Shown here piece by piece: positions 13,301-19,698 of a DNA stretch of 64,000 nucleotides. The notes below the pieces were generated by a model. It saw nothing but the letters and a program-made list of their open reading frames with translations. It ran no database searches and was not told the DNA's origin. The translations under genes were made by a program, and so were the position numbers. Source of the stretch: Tridacna crocea (lineage: Eukaryota > Mollusca > Bivalvia > Cardiida > Cardiidae); assembly GCA_943736015.1 (NCBI GenBank), contig OX031062.1, forward strand, positions 55,416,962 through 55,480,961, given 5' to 3'. Every line of letters begins with the position of its first letter. Positions within the stretch are counted from its first letter, which is position 1.

Positions 13301-15890
13301 ACAGTTTGTTTATCTCATCAATAGCTTCAACCCTATTGATTTTGAAAAAAATCCAACAAACAGTATGGGAAAAGTAGCCATTTCAAATTGAAAATTTCAA
13401 ATCATTGTTTACGCCATAAAGTCTGTATTTGTTGCCTGATTTTCATGAAAATCATAGTTTGTTTATCTTATCAGTTAATAAGCTTCAACCCTATTTATTT
13501 TGAGAAAAAAATCAACAAACATTATGGAAAAAGTAGCCATTTCAAGTTGAAAATTTTGAATTCTTGTTTACGGGATAAAATGTCCATTTGTAATTAGATT
13601 TTTGTGAAACTTGCACAATTTGTTTATCTTGCTTATAGCTTCAACCCTATCTATTTTGAAATAAATCCAACAAACAGTATGGGAAAAGAAACCATTTCAA
13701 GTTGAAAATTAACAATTCTTGTTTTCGTGACAAGTATGCATTTCTTGTCAGATTGTCATGAAAAAGCAAAATCGAATTCTCTGCCAGTAGAGCATATTCA
13801 GGCCCTTCAGGGCCTTCTAGTTTTCTTTTCTATTTTTAATTTCATGAAATGCTGTGGCAAGAAAAAAGGGGGCTTAGAGTACAATTTCATTATCAACCAA
13901 TAACAAAAAGGCCATGTGCATATGCAGAACACAAAACCTCCTATATTTGTGTCAAAAAAGTTCTTTTTGCAGGGATATTATTTTTTGAAAGAAGATGGAC
14001 CAGTTCAAGAGTTAAAGCTTGAAATGCATTGTTTAACTCTTTACCACACAATCCCGACTTTTAACAACCCCGAGAAAGAAAGCCTTCTGAAAACATTGAG
14101 GGAAAAGGAGAAAATGCTGGTAACCAGCATTTTCTCCTTTTCCCACAATGTTTTCTACCCTTTCCAAAACAATTGCAAGTTTTCAGCGACTTTTATTTTG
14201 TGGTCTGTAAATGCTTGCAATTTGGATCAGTACAATTTTTGTTTCATTTGGTAAAGAGTTAATGTTTGTTTTTAAATGTATCATCTTATTCAAATTGAAT
14301 AAACACTCGGAAATGAATATAAGAGCACAATTAGCACAGTTTTTACTGATGGAGACATTATTTTAACCCTTAACCCCACAATCCCAACTTTACCCTGACA
14401 GAAAAAGCTTTTGAAAATATTGTTCAAAAACGAGAAAATGCTGGTATCCAGTATTTCTCCTTTTCCCACACTGCTTTTTGTCCTGTCAATGACAAAAATT
14501 AAAATTTTAGCAATTCAAATTCATGTCTATGAGTGCTTTCAGTTTGGTCCAGGCCACAATTTTGTTATTTGGTAAAGACTTAACCCATTTTCAATGTGGC
14601 TCAAATGGTGCAATTTTTCTTTATTAGGATAGAAAACATTGTTGGAAAAGGAGAAAATGCTGGTTATCAGCATTTTCTCTTTTTCCAACAATGTTTTCAA
14701 AAGGCTTCTCACCCAGAGATGTTTTAAGTTGGCATTGTGCGCTAAGGGGTTAAACATCATAGAACAGCACTGGTTCTCAAATATTGTATCACAATTTATG
14801 CTAGGTTTCAGCAGAAGAAGTGTGTGGTTATCCAATTGTATCAGACGTATTTGAGGAAACGGGGGAATTTTGTAGAGTTCCAAAACGAAAATGCACCAAA
14901 CACTATTGCTGGGAGAAATGTCGGCGTGCTCAGATTGATCTGGAGCGTGTGAGACAGGTATGTATTTTATTATGTTGTACAGTGTTTCAGATTGCCTAGG
15001 ATTTCTGTTAGTTTCCAGGGCCAACTATCACTTCAAAAGTTCAGTTCTGTTATTTTTTTTTTTTTATAACAATTATTAGAAGGCCTTCGAAAAACACGTG
15101 GGAAACAAAAGATAATAACCAGCATTTCTTCCTTTTCCCACTATGTTTGCTATCCTGTCAAAGACAAACACTATCCATTGAGACACCTTTAAGTTATCAT
15201 TTAACAAACCTTTTCTAAAAGGACAAGTCTAAAATTTTGTTGTGTGTTAAGAAATGACCCGCAATAGTTTTAATAAGCTGTATGTGACATCCAGTACTTG
15301 AAATGTTTTAAGCATTTGAACTCAGATACTGAAAAGATTTTTGCCGTCAACTTCGTTCCACTTGACAAAATATCAGCCATGCAAATTGATATAAAACATT
15401 TTTGAAAAAAACAGAAAATGCTGGTTACCAGCATTTTCTCCTTTTCCCATAATTTTTTCAGTTAGCAGCTCTGTCAGGGCTGTTAAAAGTCAGGATTGTG
15501 TGGTAAAAGGTGGTAAAGGGTTAACTCCTTACCAAATAACAATATTCGAGATGGACGACAGTAGAGAAGGAAAACATGCTGATTACTAGCATTTCCTGTT
15601 AAATAGGGACCCTCTGGGAACTGTGGAGAGTGTCGACCCTTTTCAAGTGACATGCCATTTTTTTCTGAAGTTATTTTTTATAAGTTGGTCAACACATGAA
15701 TTGTTTACCAGTACTGGAGGTCATTTCATTGAATTTTTTTTTTCAGTGGATGAAGATAGATGAACTGTTTGAACAAGAAAGAAATGTACGGCACACAATT
15801 TCCAACAGAATGGGTGTTCTAGGGCTGATGTTACATCAGGCTGTTGACCACAACCCTCTAAACCCTATCATTGTGCCTGACATGGACTGA
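1292..15890 (+). CDS. CXXC1: CXXC-type zinc finger protein 1 (CFP1), 3' nine exons
   Basis: Exons: 1292-1380, 2828-2867, 3194-3289, 9268-9431, 10331-10541, 11110-11217, 12061-12204, 14805-14957, 15747-15890 (stop TGA). Every intron is GT..AG, all phases agree, and together they give 382 residues. CFP1 binds unmethylated CpG and targets SET1 complexes to promoters. What is seen is an acidic linker, a lysine-rich basic stretch, then the cysteine-rich C-terminal domain (CpG_bind_C type), beginning with QCLGPGC..H..TGSKYCSDECG. A coiled coil follows, then FCVTCG..VALKHMEKC, FCDFYN..TYCKRL..LCPEH, EEVCGYP..DVFEETGEFC, KHYCWEK, and the tail ELFEQERNVR. These match vertebrate CFP1 in order. The PHD and CXXC fingers must lie upstream of the window. 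The intron at 3290-9267 carries the OTU-transposase element in the same orientation. Identity is secure; the first three exons rest on splice signals, phase and composition. Confidence 0.93.
1530..1986 (-). mobile_element. TTAA-hairpin MITE split by a second copy
   Basis: Outer copy of subfamily A, reversed. Its left arm (1530-1590) and hairpin half (1820-1986) are separated by a complete second copy at 1591-1819. Confidence 0.8.
1591..1819 (+). mobile_element. TTAA-hairpin MITE nested in another copy
   Basis: Complete subfamily A copy, TTAACCCATTACC to GGTAATGGGTTAA. It sits inside the older reversed copy that resumes at 1820, so its boundaries are fixed by the interruption. Confidence 0.88.
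1987..2082 (-). mobile_element. TTAA-hairpin MITE fragment
   Basis: Hairpin half plus one end (AGAAAATGCTGGTTACCAGC) abutting the neighbouring copy; the far end is missing. Confidence 0.55.
2083..2302 (+). mobile_element. TTAA-hairpin MITE, subfamily A
   Basis: Full-length copy from TTAATCCATTACC to GGTAAAGAGTTA with an intact hairpin. Confidence 0.85.
2356..2528. mobile_element. AGCTCCAGATA MITE
   Basis: About 175 bp. The left end AGCTCCAGATAGAGGGAGTG is mirrored by a decayed right end (CCCCCTCTTGCCTACAGCT). The centre is an inverted repeat around GGTACTCATTAGAATC. The best copy is at 55938-56123; a third is near 25.7 kb. Confidence 0.7.
2828..2867 (+). CDS. CXXC1: CXXC1 exon b (putative)
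   Basis: Forty-nucleotide exon between ATCACAG and GTATGT encoding LDESRENVDRSEK. It enters in phase 2 and leaves in phase 0, matching both neighbours. Confidence 0.65.
3194..3289 (+). CDS. CXXC1: CXXC1 exon c (basic stretch)
   Basis: Acceptor CTTTGCAG and donor GTAAGA. The 32 codons are almost entirely lysine and polar residues (KRKKKLSGKNEKGSPKKKQK...). This corresponds to the lysine-rich region that precedes the C-terminal domain in vertebrate CFP1. It is the last exon before the transposon-bearing intron. Confidence 0.8.
3364..3462 (+). mobile_element. TTAA-hairpin MITE fragment
   Basis: Only the hairpin core and part of the left side remain (GGAAAAAATGCTGGTAACC). Confidence 0.6.
3627..3657 (+). 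repeat. Left terminal inverted repeat of OTU-transposase element
   Basis: 31 bases identical to the reverse complement of 8939-8969; identity stops right after CTCATCTG on the inner side. Confidence 0.9.
3773..4376. repeat. Left subterminal repeats of the transposon
   Basis: Copies of CATAAGGGCTCA or its complement TGAGCCCTTATG at about 3773, 3811, 3842, 3872, 4192 and 4363, in mixed orientation. They lie in otherwise unique AT-rich DNA between the TIR and the coding frame. Confidence 0.75.
4074..4691 (+). other. Probable 5'-leader intron of the transposon gene
   Basis: CGCAG|GTAAGA at 4074 and TTTACTTACAG ending at 4691 make a consensus intron directly before ATG 4703. It contains an ATT/GAT microsatellite (about 4500-4545). 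Inferred from splice signals only. Confidence 0.55.
4703..8565 (+). pseudogene. OTU-domain/transposase fusion protein, disrupted
   Basis: Coding segments 4703-5454 and 6294-8565 are in one frame (about 1,007 residues) once the nested element and one GCATT copy are ignored. Order: an acidic, low-complexity, basic N-terminus with a twofold repeat around DDVPLA; an OTU cysteine-protease domain with ADGDCFFNAVS (putative catalytic Cys232) and LEHYDAC (putative His357); a basic linker; cysteine clusters HDCSKCRYQC and DTCDFC; then a C-terminal domain with FDLQ (Asp711), YSDCCSGQNRNQN (Asp787) and ESGHAQMECDSMH (Glu828). The last three could be a DDE-like triad. From memory the C-terminal part resembles a eukaryotic family labelled DUF7869; this was not checked. 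Damage: TAG at codon 11 (4733-4735) and the 834-bp insertion inside the OTU domain. The next in-frame ATG is 4829. The OTU role (ubiquitin cleavage) and the transposase role are inferences from motifs. Confidence 0.8.
5455..6288. mobile_element. Nested 834-bp TIR element, hAT-like
   Basis: Ends CAGGGTTCGAA...TTCGAACCCTG, flanked by direct repeat GCATT (5450-5454 and 6289-6293). Subterminal CTCGCATTTT and CTTGCAAA motifs recur near both ends. It has no long frame, so it is non-autonomous. CAGGG ends resemble hAT elements, and 5-bp duplications are known for some hAT groups; the class is an inference. Precise removal rejoins the OTU frame. Confidence 0.8.
8694..8760. repeat. Right subterminal repeats of the transposon
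   Basis: ATGAGCCCTTATGGC at about 8694 and GAGCCACAAGAGCTCATC at about 8745 are internal copies of the TIR core. Confidence 0.7.
8939..8969 (-). repeat. Right terminal inverted repeat of OTU-transposase element
   Basis: Exact reverse complement of 3627-3657. Confidence 0.9.
9010..9225 (-). mobile_element. TTAA-hairpin MITE, degenerate
   Basis: Eroded copy; the core survives as GAAAATGCTTGGTACCAGC and both ends are poor. It lies just 3' of the transposon. Confidence 0.5.
9268..9431 (+). CDS. CXXC1: CXXC1 exon d: start of the C-terminal Cys-rich domain
   Basis: Acceptor TTTGTAG and donor GTTGTG, an unusual donor. Encodes KQCLGPGCTEHARTGSK and YCSDECGMKLAK, diagnostic of CFP1. Ends with two bases of a codon. 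Confidence 0.92.
9944..10172 (-). mobile_element. TTAA-hairpin MITE, subfamily A
   Basis: Full-length reversed copy, TTAACTCTCTACC to GGTAAAAGGTTAA, with an intact hairpin. Confidence 0.85.
10331..10541 (+). CDS. CXXC1: CXXC1 exon e: coiled coil
   Basis: Encodes RIYELLPPKIQQWQSSPCVA followed by a heptad-rich charged helix (KIRREQLETRQKLVDLDLKH). This matches the coiled-coil part of CFP1. Donor GTAAAA. Confidence 0.93.
10907..11028. mobile_element. Fold-back derivative of the TTAA MITE
   Basis: Both halves are the left side of the family in opposite orientation: TTAACCCTTTACCAAACAAT...CCTGAGATAGAAGCC...AGGCTTTTGTCGCAGGG...TAGTAAAGGGTCAA. The usual hairpin and right side are absent. Confidence 0.7.
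11110..11217 (+). CDS. CXXC1: CXXC1 exon f
   Basis: Acceptor ATGTTGCAG and donor GTATTT. Encodes MFCVTCGLEVNQKVALKH then MEKCFAK, the cysteine/histidine cluster of the C-terminal domain. Confidence 0.93.
11288..11480 (+). mobile_element. TTAA-hairpin MITE, degenerate
   Basis: TTAACCCCTTACCAGAAG start and a weak core (GAAAATAGTGGTAACCAGCA). Confidence 0.45.
11521..11692 (-). mobile_element. TTAA-hairpin MITE, degenerate
   Basis: Reversed and eroded; GGTTGTCAG core and a GTAAATGGTTTGAG end. Confidence 0.4.
11785..12042. mobile_element. Tc1/mariner-like MITE
   Basis: TA-flanked element with inverted ends CAGTCAGACATAAGTTAAGC and GCTTAACTTATGTCTGACTG, about 258 bp, no coding frame. Its right end lies only 18 bp before the acceptor of the next CXXC1 exon, so it supplies part of the intron end. 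Confidence 0.8.
12061..12204 (+). CDS. CXXC1: CXXC1 exon g
   Basis: Acceptor TATTCTTACAG and donor GTAAAT. Encodes FEAQTSFGSIYKTRIEGNSM, FCDFYNSQQKTYCKRL and LCPEHTKEPR, aligning with the central C-terminal domain of CFP1. Confidence 0.94.
12527..13820 (+). mobile_element. Helitron-like element with 155-bp tandem core
   Basis: Starts TTAGCTCTACTGGC and ends with hairpin GGCCCTTCAGGGCC then TTCTAG followed by T. The inverted subterminal pair is CTCTACTGGC/GCCAGTAGAG. A GTCC-rich stretch follows the start. The body is a tandem array of a 155-bp unit with starts near 12631, 12786, 12941, 13096, 13251, 13406, 13565 and 13719. CTAG ends with a 3' hairpin fit Helitron-like non-autonomous elements; the related copy at 37208 has an empty site. 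Confidence 0.72.
14033..14262 (+). mobile_element. TTAA-hairpin MITE, subfamily A
   Basis: Full length, TTAACTCTTTACC to GGTAAAGAGTTAA, with a near-perfect hairpin. Confidence 0.88.
14363..14583 (+). mobile_element. TTAA-hairpin MITE, subfamily A
   Basis: Complete but diverged; its closing TTAA (14580-14583) is also the opening TTAA of the next copy. Confidence 0.8.
14580..14753 (-). mobile_element. TTAA-hairpin MITE, internally deleted
   Basis: Reversed copy lacking much of the GTCTGCAAATGC side. It shares TTAA with the previous copy and ends 51 bp before a CXXC1 exon. Confidence 0.75.
14805..14957 (+). CDS. CXXC1: CXXC1 exon h
   Basis: Acceptor TTATGCTAG was chosen over the nearby TTTCAG because only it keeps phase and yields VSAEEVCGYPIVSDVFEETG, which aligns with vertebrate CFP1. 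Continues with GEFCRVPKRKCTKHYCWEK. Donor GTATGT. Confidence 0.93.
15078..15249 (+). mobile_element. TTAA-hairpin MITE, degenerate
   Basis: Left end missing; hairpin weak (GATAATAACCAGCATTTCTT); right side recognisable by AAGTCTAAAATTTTGTTG. Confidence 0.5.
15385..15524 (-). mobile_element. TTAA-hairpin MITE, truncated
   Basis: Hairpin GAAAATGCTGGTTACCAGC plus a GGTAAAGGGTTAA end; the other end is lost. Confidence 0.65.
15747..15890 (+). CDS. CXXC1: CXXC1 final exon with stop
   Basis: Acceptor TTTTTTTTTTTCAG. Encodes WMKIDELFEQERNVRHTISN, then LGLMLHQAVDHNP, and ends at TGA 15888-15890. ELFEQERNVR is a strongly conserved CFP1 C-terminal signature. Confidence 0.95.
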   Translation, partial: WMKIDELFEQERNVRHTISNRMGVLGLMLHQAVDHNPLNPIIVPDMD

Positions 15891-15954
15891 TATGTTTATT
15901 GTTTGTTTTTCTATGTAATCAACAAATGTGCAGGGCTCTGGGGTAAAGGAGGAT

Positions 15955-16381
15955 TGAACTCTTTACCAAACGACAAGTTTTTGGACTGGACCAAATTCAA
16001 AGTGTCTGCAGACAAGTTAAATCTTGATAATTTGATTATTCCTGACCTTGATAGATATGGTAGAAAATATTGTGGGAAAAGGAGAAAATGCTGGTTAACA
16101 GCATTTTCTCCTTTTCCCACAATGTTTTCCATAGGCTTCTTTCTCAGGGTCGATAGAAGTCAGGATTGTGTGAAATTTTTGGACTGGATCAAATGCAAAA
16201 CATCTGCAGACAATATATTAAATCTTGATAATTTGATTATTTGTGACCTTGATATGGTAGAAAACATTGTGGGAAAAGGAGAAAATGCTGGTTACCAGCA
16301 TTTTCTCCTTTTCCCACCATGTTTTCCATAGGCTTCTTTCTCAGGGTCATTAAAAGTCAGGATTGTGTGGTAAAGAGTTAA
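15955..16381 (-). mobile_element. Tandem dimer of the TTAA-hairpin MITE
   Basis: Two reversed units in a row, about 15955-16176 and 16177-16381, each with TTTTTGGACTGG.TCAAA, TTGATAATTTGATTATT and a full hairpin. They join without a TTAA between them (GGATTGTGTG|AAATTTTTGG). The halves are far more like each other than like other copies, so a local tandem duplication is likely. Confidence 0.82.
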
Positions 16382-16519
16382 AGCATCTCTGTAATGCATC
16401 ATACCAAGCAAGTCATCATAAAATACTGCAACCATAAAATGTAATATGTTTGACAGTGGATTGAATCCCAAGTTAGACCGGTCATTAAAAATGCAGAAAA
16501 TTTACCAAGAACAAAAAGT

Positions 16520-16580
16520 TTCAACCCAGGCCAGCCTGCTCGGACTGCACAGGCTGACCTGGGTCAGTACTTTCTGCAAA
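16520..16580. repeat. CCAGG palindromic repeat
   Basis: Inverted repeat CAACCCAGGCCAGCCTG..CAGGCTGACCTGGGTCAG. Related TCAGCCTG-type palindromes occur at 56.7-56.9 kb. Confidence 0.55.
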
Positions 16581-16584
16581 TGCA

Positions 16585-16813
16585 TTAACTCTTTCCCAAA
16601 CAAGCCCTGGTTTTTACGTGTCTGCAGTACAAGTCTTTAGAAAACACTGTGGGAAAAGGAGAAATTGCTCGTAACCAGCAATTTCTCCTTTCCCCACAGT
16701 GTTTTCTAGCCTATCGGTAAACTTTCTGCCATTCTTATCAAATTCAAAATTGTCATCTGGAAATACTTTGAGTTTGGGACATTCTAAAATTTGTCTTTTG
16801 GGTAAAGGGTTAA
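16585..16813 (+). mobile_element. TTAA-hairpin MITE, subfamily C
   Basis: TTAACTCTTTCCC to GGTAAAGGGTTAA. Subfamily C has CACTGTGGG/CCCACAGTG at the hairpin base and GAAATTGCTCGT near the tip. It shares its last TTAA with the following copy. Confidence 0.85.
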
Positions 16814-17054
16814 CCCTTTACCACAAAGTCCCAACTTTTGACAGATTTCAGATAGAAACGGGTTGAGATAGAGGCCTTTTGAAAACATTGTTGGAAAAGG
16901 AGAAAATGCTGGTAACCAGCATTTTCTCCATTTCCAACAATGTTTTCTTCTCTATCAAAGACAAAATCAATCTTTTGAGCTATGTTCAAGTTGTCGTCTG
17001 CAAATGCTTTCAGTTTGGACAAATCTATTATTTGCTTGTGTGGTAAAGAGTTAA
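16810..17054 (+). mobile_element. TTAA-hairpin MITE, subfamily A
   Basis: Complete copy abutting the previous one through a single shared TTAA. Confidence 0.87.
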
Positions 17055-17127
17055 ACCCCATACATAATGACTTAAATAAAATTTCTTAAAGAAGCATGTA
17101 TTTGTTGTTTTCTTTTTTCAAGTCACA

Positions 17128-17673
17128 TTTAAGGTGGGTATTTAGAATATTTACATCTCACCAAATTAAAAAATATATATATCAATGAAATTCATATGAA
17201 AAAATAATACAATCATCAATAATTAAGATTCCTAAAATTACAAAAAAAAAAATTTTTGATGGTGTTCCCTTAAAAGGCTACGTAGTAAGGTATTTTTAGA
17301 TTTCACGCCAAAAATCAATAAAGCATTTTGGGAATGTCAAGTGACTTGCATGTGACTCGTACCGATTAAATTCCATCACATAACAAACATGTAATAATTA
17401 TTTTCCATAATGTCTTCTTTGGATGCTATTTTTGAAACATCGTCTGAGTATTCCTGTATGTAAATGAGCAAATTGATCATCTAAAAATAGAACGTGTCTC
17501 CCGTTGGTGTCAACCTGGGCTGTAGCAAATCTCCTATTTCTCGTGTTGTCGAATCGTTTTCGACTACTGGGATTTTATGAATGAAAATTAAACAGCTTTG
17601 GGAGTATAAGGATGTTTTTTTTTTTGCACTTTTGTAAAATTTTCGTCCCAAAATCTGAAGGGCCACCTTTAAA
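17128..17673. mobile_element. 550-bp MITE with TTTAAAGGTGG ends
   Basis: Ends TTTAAGGTGGG...CCACCTTTAAA. A second copy is at 40160-40709. Both hold an open minus-strand frame of about 60 codons running from the right TIR (ALQILGRKFYKSAKK...LTPTGDTFYF). TTAA inside the ends suggests a TTAA target. It lies in the CXXC1-MRPL46 intergenic space. Confidence 0.75.
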
Positions 17674-17902
17674 GATCCAGATAAATGTTATGTTCTTGGC
17701 TTGCAACACATATATAGTCATATGATCAACATTAGCCCACTGGACACAACCTTACAGCTTTTGTATACGGTGTTACACGTGTATTTCCAGTTCAGGCAGC
17801 ACACTCTAAGAACAATTGGTTTCACACCTTCTTATCAAATAGCTTATAGATAATACTTTTGGGTCTGTTCTGACTGAAAATATCTTATTTCATGTCCAGT
17901 AA

Positions 17903-18186
17903 CTGATTGATTGATTGATTGATTGCATGGTGTTTAACGCCGTTTTCAACATTATTTCAGTTATATCGCAGCAGCCAGTGCACCTATCCATACATTTCTG
18001 GAGTTTCTTTTACCCGTACTTTGCAATTTTCTTTCCAAGCCACTGGCTGCTTTCCCACATGATCATCGTCAAAACATTGGAAGAGGAATGAATCATGTCG
18101 CAGTGACTATCATCAATCCTCGGAAAGAAATTGGCCAAGCCAGGGGTCATAGCCAGGTGTCCAGTAACACCCTCTAGGAAGACCAT
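17903..18186 (-). mobile_element. tRNA-derived SINE (headless copy)
   Basis: Minus-strand SINE. Its 3' tail is the GATTGATTGATTG run at 17905. The body includes AACGCCGTTTTCAAC and TGACTATCATCAATCC.CGGAAAGAAATTGGCCAAGCC. Four other copies share the body; the tRNA-like head is poor here. Confidence 0.65.
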
Positions 18187-18648
18187 CCATGGTACTAATG
18201 AAATTGGTTCTTATTCGGGATGTTCTGATTTCAAGAGTCACCTATATAGATTTTCAATCGAACCTTGTCTTTGTGTAGGGTTTTGTTAATATAAATTATG
18301 AGCTCAGTAAATATATTAATTTAGTGCCATTTCTAGGGTGCTGGATTGCAAAAGGGAAAAAAAACATTGTGCCAGCATTTTCTCCTTGTCCCATGATATG
18401 TATCACCAACGTAAAAGCAGTTTCCCTTTGGGATCTCTGTATACATGACTACACTATCAACACAACATCCAAAATGGCGGCATCGATCAATATTAATATC
18501 AAGATTATGCACCAAGCTGTATGTTTTAGCACATACTACCAAGGTTTCAGTGATGTCAGTTCCCAGTGACATCATTTTTTATTGAATTTGGGTACTCAAA
18601 AGGGAAATTCTTTGACGGCGTACTCATTTTTTTAAACAAAAAAAAACA

Positions 18649-18900
18649 GGTAAAATTCGCTTAACAAAAGTTGGAATGGTAAACTTAGCGGTATAATTAA
18701 TTTATCGTACTGTCAGGTGGCAGGGGACTTGGAAACTTGTTCACTGCTGTGGTGAATCATGTCGCTCCGAGCTGAAGGTGGGGCAACATGATTCACCACA
18801 GTCATGAACAAGTTTCCAAGTCCCCTGCTACCTGACAGTGCGACAAATAAATTATAATAGCTAAGTTTACCCTTCTAACATTTGTTAAGCGAATTTTACC
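18649..18900. mobile_element. Long-TIR palindromic element
   Basis: Left arm GGTAAAATTCGCTTAACAAA...CTGTCAGGTGGCAGGGGACT pairs with right arm AAGTCCCCTGCTACCTGACAG...TGTTAAGCGAATTTTACC. The spacer near 18770 is short. It is a fold-back element of about 250 bp with no frame. Confidence 0.75.
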
Positions 18901-19125
18901 ATCTGACCGCACAACAAGCTAATAATAGCTAAGTTTACCCTTCCAACATTTGTTAAGCGAATTTTACCATCTGACCGCACAACAAGCTAATAATAGCTAA
19001 GTTTACCCTTCCAACATTTGTTAAGCGAATTTTACCATCTGACCGCACAACAAGCTAATAATAGCTAAGTTTACCCTTCCAACATTTGTTAAGCAAATTT
19101 TACCATCTGACCGCACAACAAGTAC
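18858..19125. repeat. 68-bp tandem repeat made from one arm of the fold-back element
   Basis: Four head-to-tail units start at 18858, 18926, 18994 and 19062 (TAGCTAAGTTTACCCTTC...GACCGCACAACAAGCTAATAA). The first unit is the terminal arm of the element at 18649-18900. Confidence 0.85.
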
Positions 19126-19168
19126 TGTAAAACAAAAAATAGAACAAAAACCAGTATATACAATCAAT

Positions 19169-19174
19169 TTTATT
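19169..19174 (-). terminator. Candidate MRPL46 polyadenylation signal
   Basis: AATAAA on the minus strand, about 375 bp beyond the MRPL46 stop with a MITE between. Position is plausible only. Confidence 0.25.
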
Positions 19175-19299
19175 TCATAAGTTTTAGTAAATCGGAGAAA
19201 AAGAAGCAATTGCTTTTACAAAAGAAGTGCTCATTCTCCAACATTTTTAAATCTATCAATTTCAAGTAAAAAAAGACAGTTCATACTGGTGTGATTGAT

Positions 19300-19535
19300 A
19301 ATCTATTACTAAGTATCTCTTCAACAAACTACAAAATTTTAGGCCTGTCCAAAATGAAAGCATTTGCAGACAACAAAAATGTGATTCAAAAATTGCAACT
19401 TGACTTCAGAAGAGTAAAAAAACATTGTGGGAAAAGGAGAAAATGCTGGTTACCAGCATTTGCTTTTTCCCACAATGTTTTCAGAAGGCCTCTTCCCCTG
19501 GGTCATAAAAATCAGGGATTGTTTGATAAAGTGTT
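19300..19535 (-). mobile_element. TTAA-hairpin MITE, subfamily A
   Basis: Reversed copy with AAGCATTTGCAGACAAC and a good hairpin; its ends are decayed. It lies just past the MRPL46 stop codon. Confidence 0.7.
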
Positions 19536-19545
19536 CAAATACAAG

Positions 19546-19698
19546 TTAAAAGTCGAGATCAAATTTTTGTACTTCTTCATACTGGCGTTTTGAGAAAAGA
19601 CAGTCTTTTGCTTCTTCTAATGTAACCCACTTATAATCTTCCACGCCATCTAACTCAGTTATATTCCCAGTCTCATATGAGGCTTTGAAGAAAAATAA
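19546..19698 (-). CDS. MRPL46: MRPL46 last exon
   Basis: Acceptor CTTTGCAG. Encodes LFFFKASYETGNITELDGVE, DYKWVTLEEAKDCLF, then FDLDF and stop (19548-19546). It aligns with the vertebrate mL46 end (VFFFKA..., WVTKDEL..., RRF.DL). Confidence 0.93.
   Translation of the reverse strand, partial: LFFFKASYETGNITELDGVEDYKWVTLEEAKDCLFSKRQYEEVQKFDLDF

Noticed and set aside
12205-14804. Extra CXXC1 exon at 13972 (TTTTTGCAGGGATATTATTT)
   Set aside because: Exons at 12061 and 14805 join in phase and align with CFP1 without a gap, so nothing is missing between them.
15903-16331. Open frame of 142 codons after the CXXC1 stop
   Set aside because: It runs through a tandem dimer of the TTAA MITE; the [13 protein letters not shown]-type peptide appears wherever the hairpin is translated and is not a gene.
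18858-19125. CRISPR-like regular repeats
   Set aside because: The units are head-to-tail 68-bp copies with no spacers, in a eukaryotic genome.
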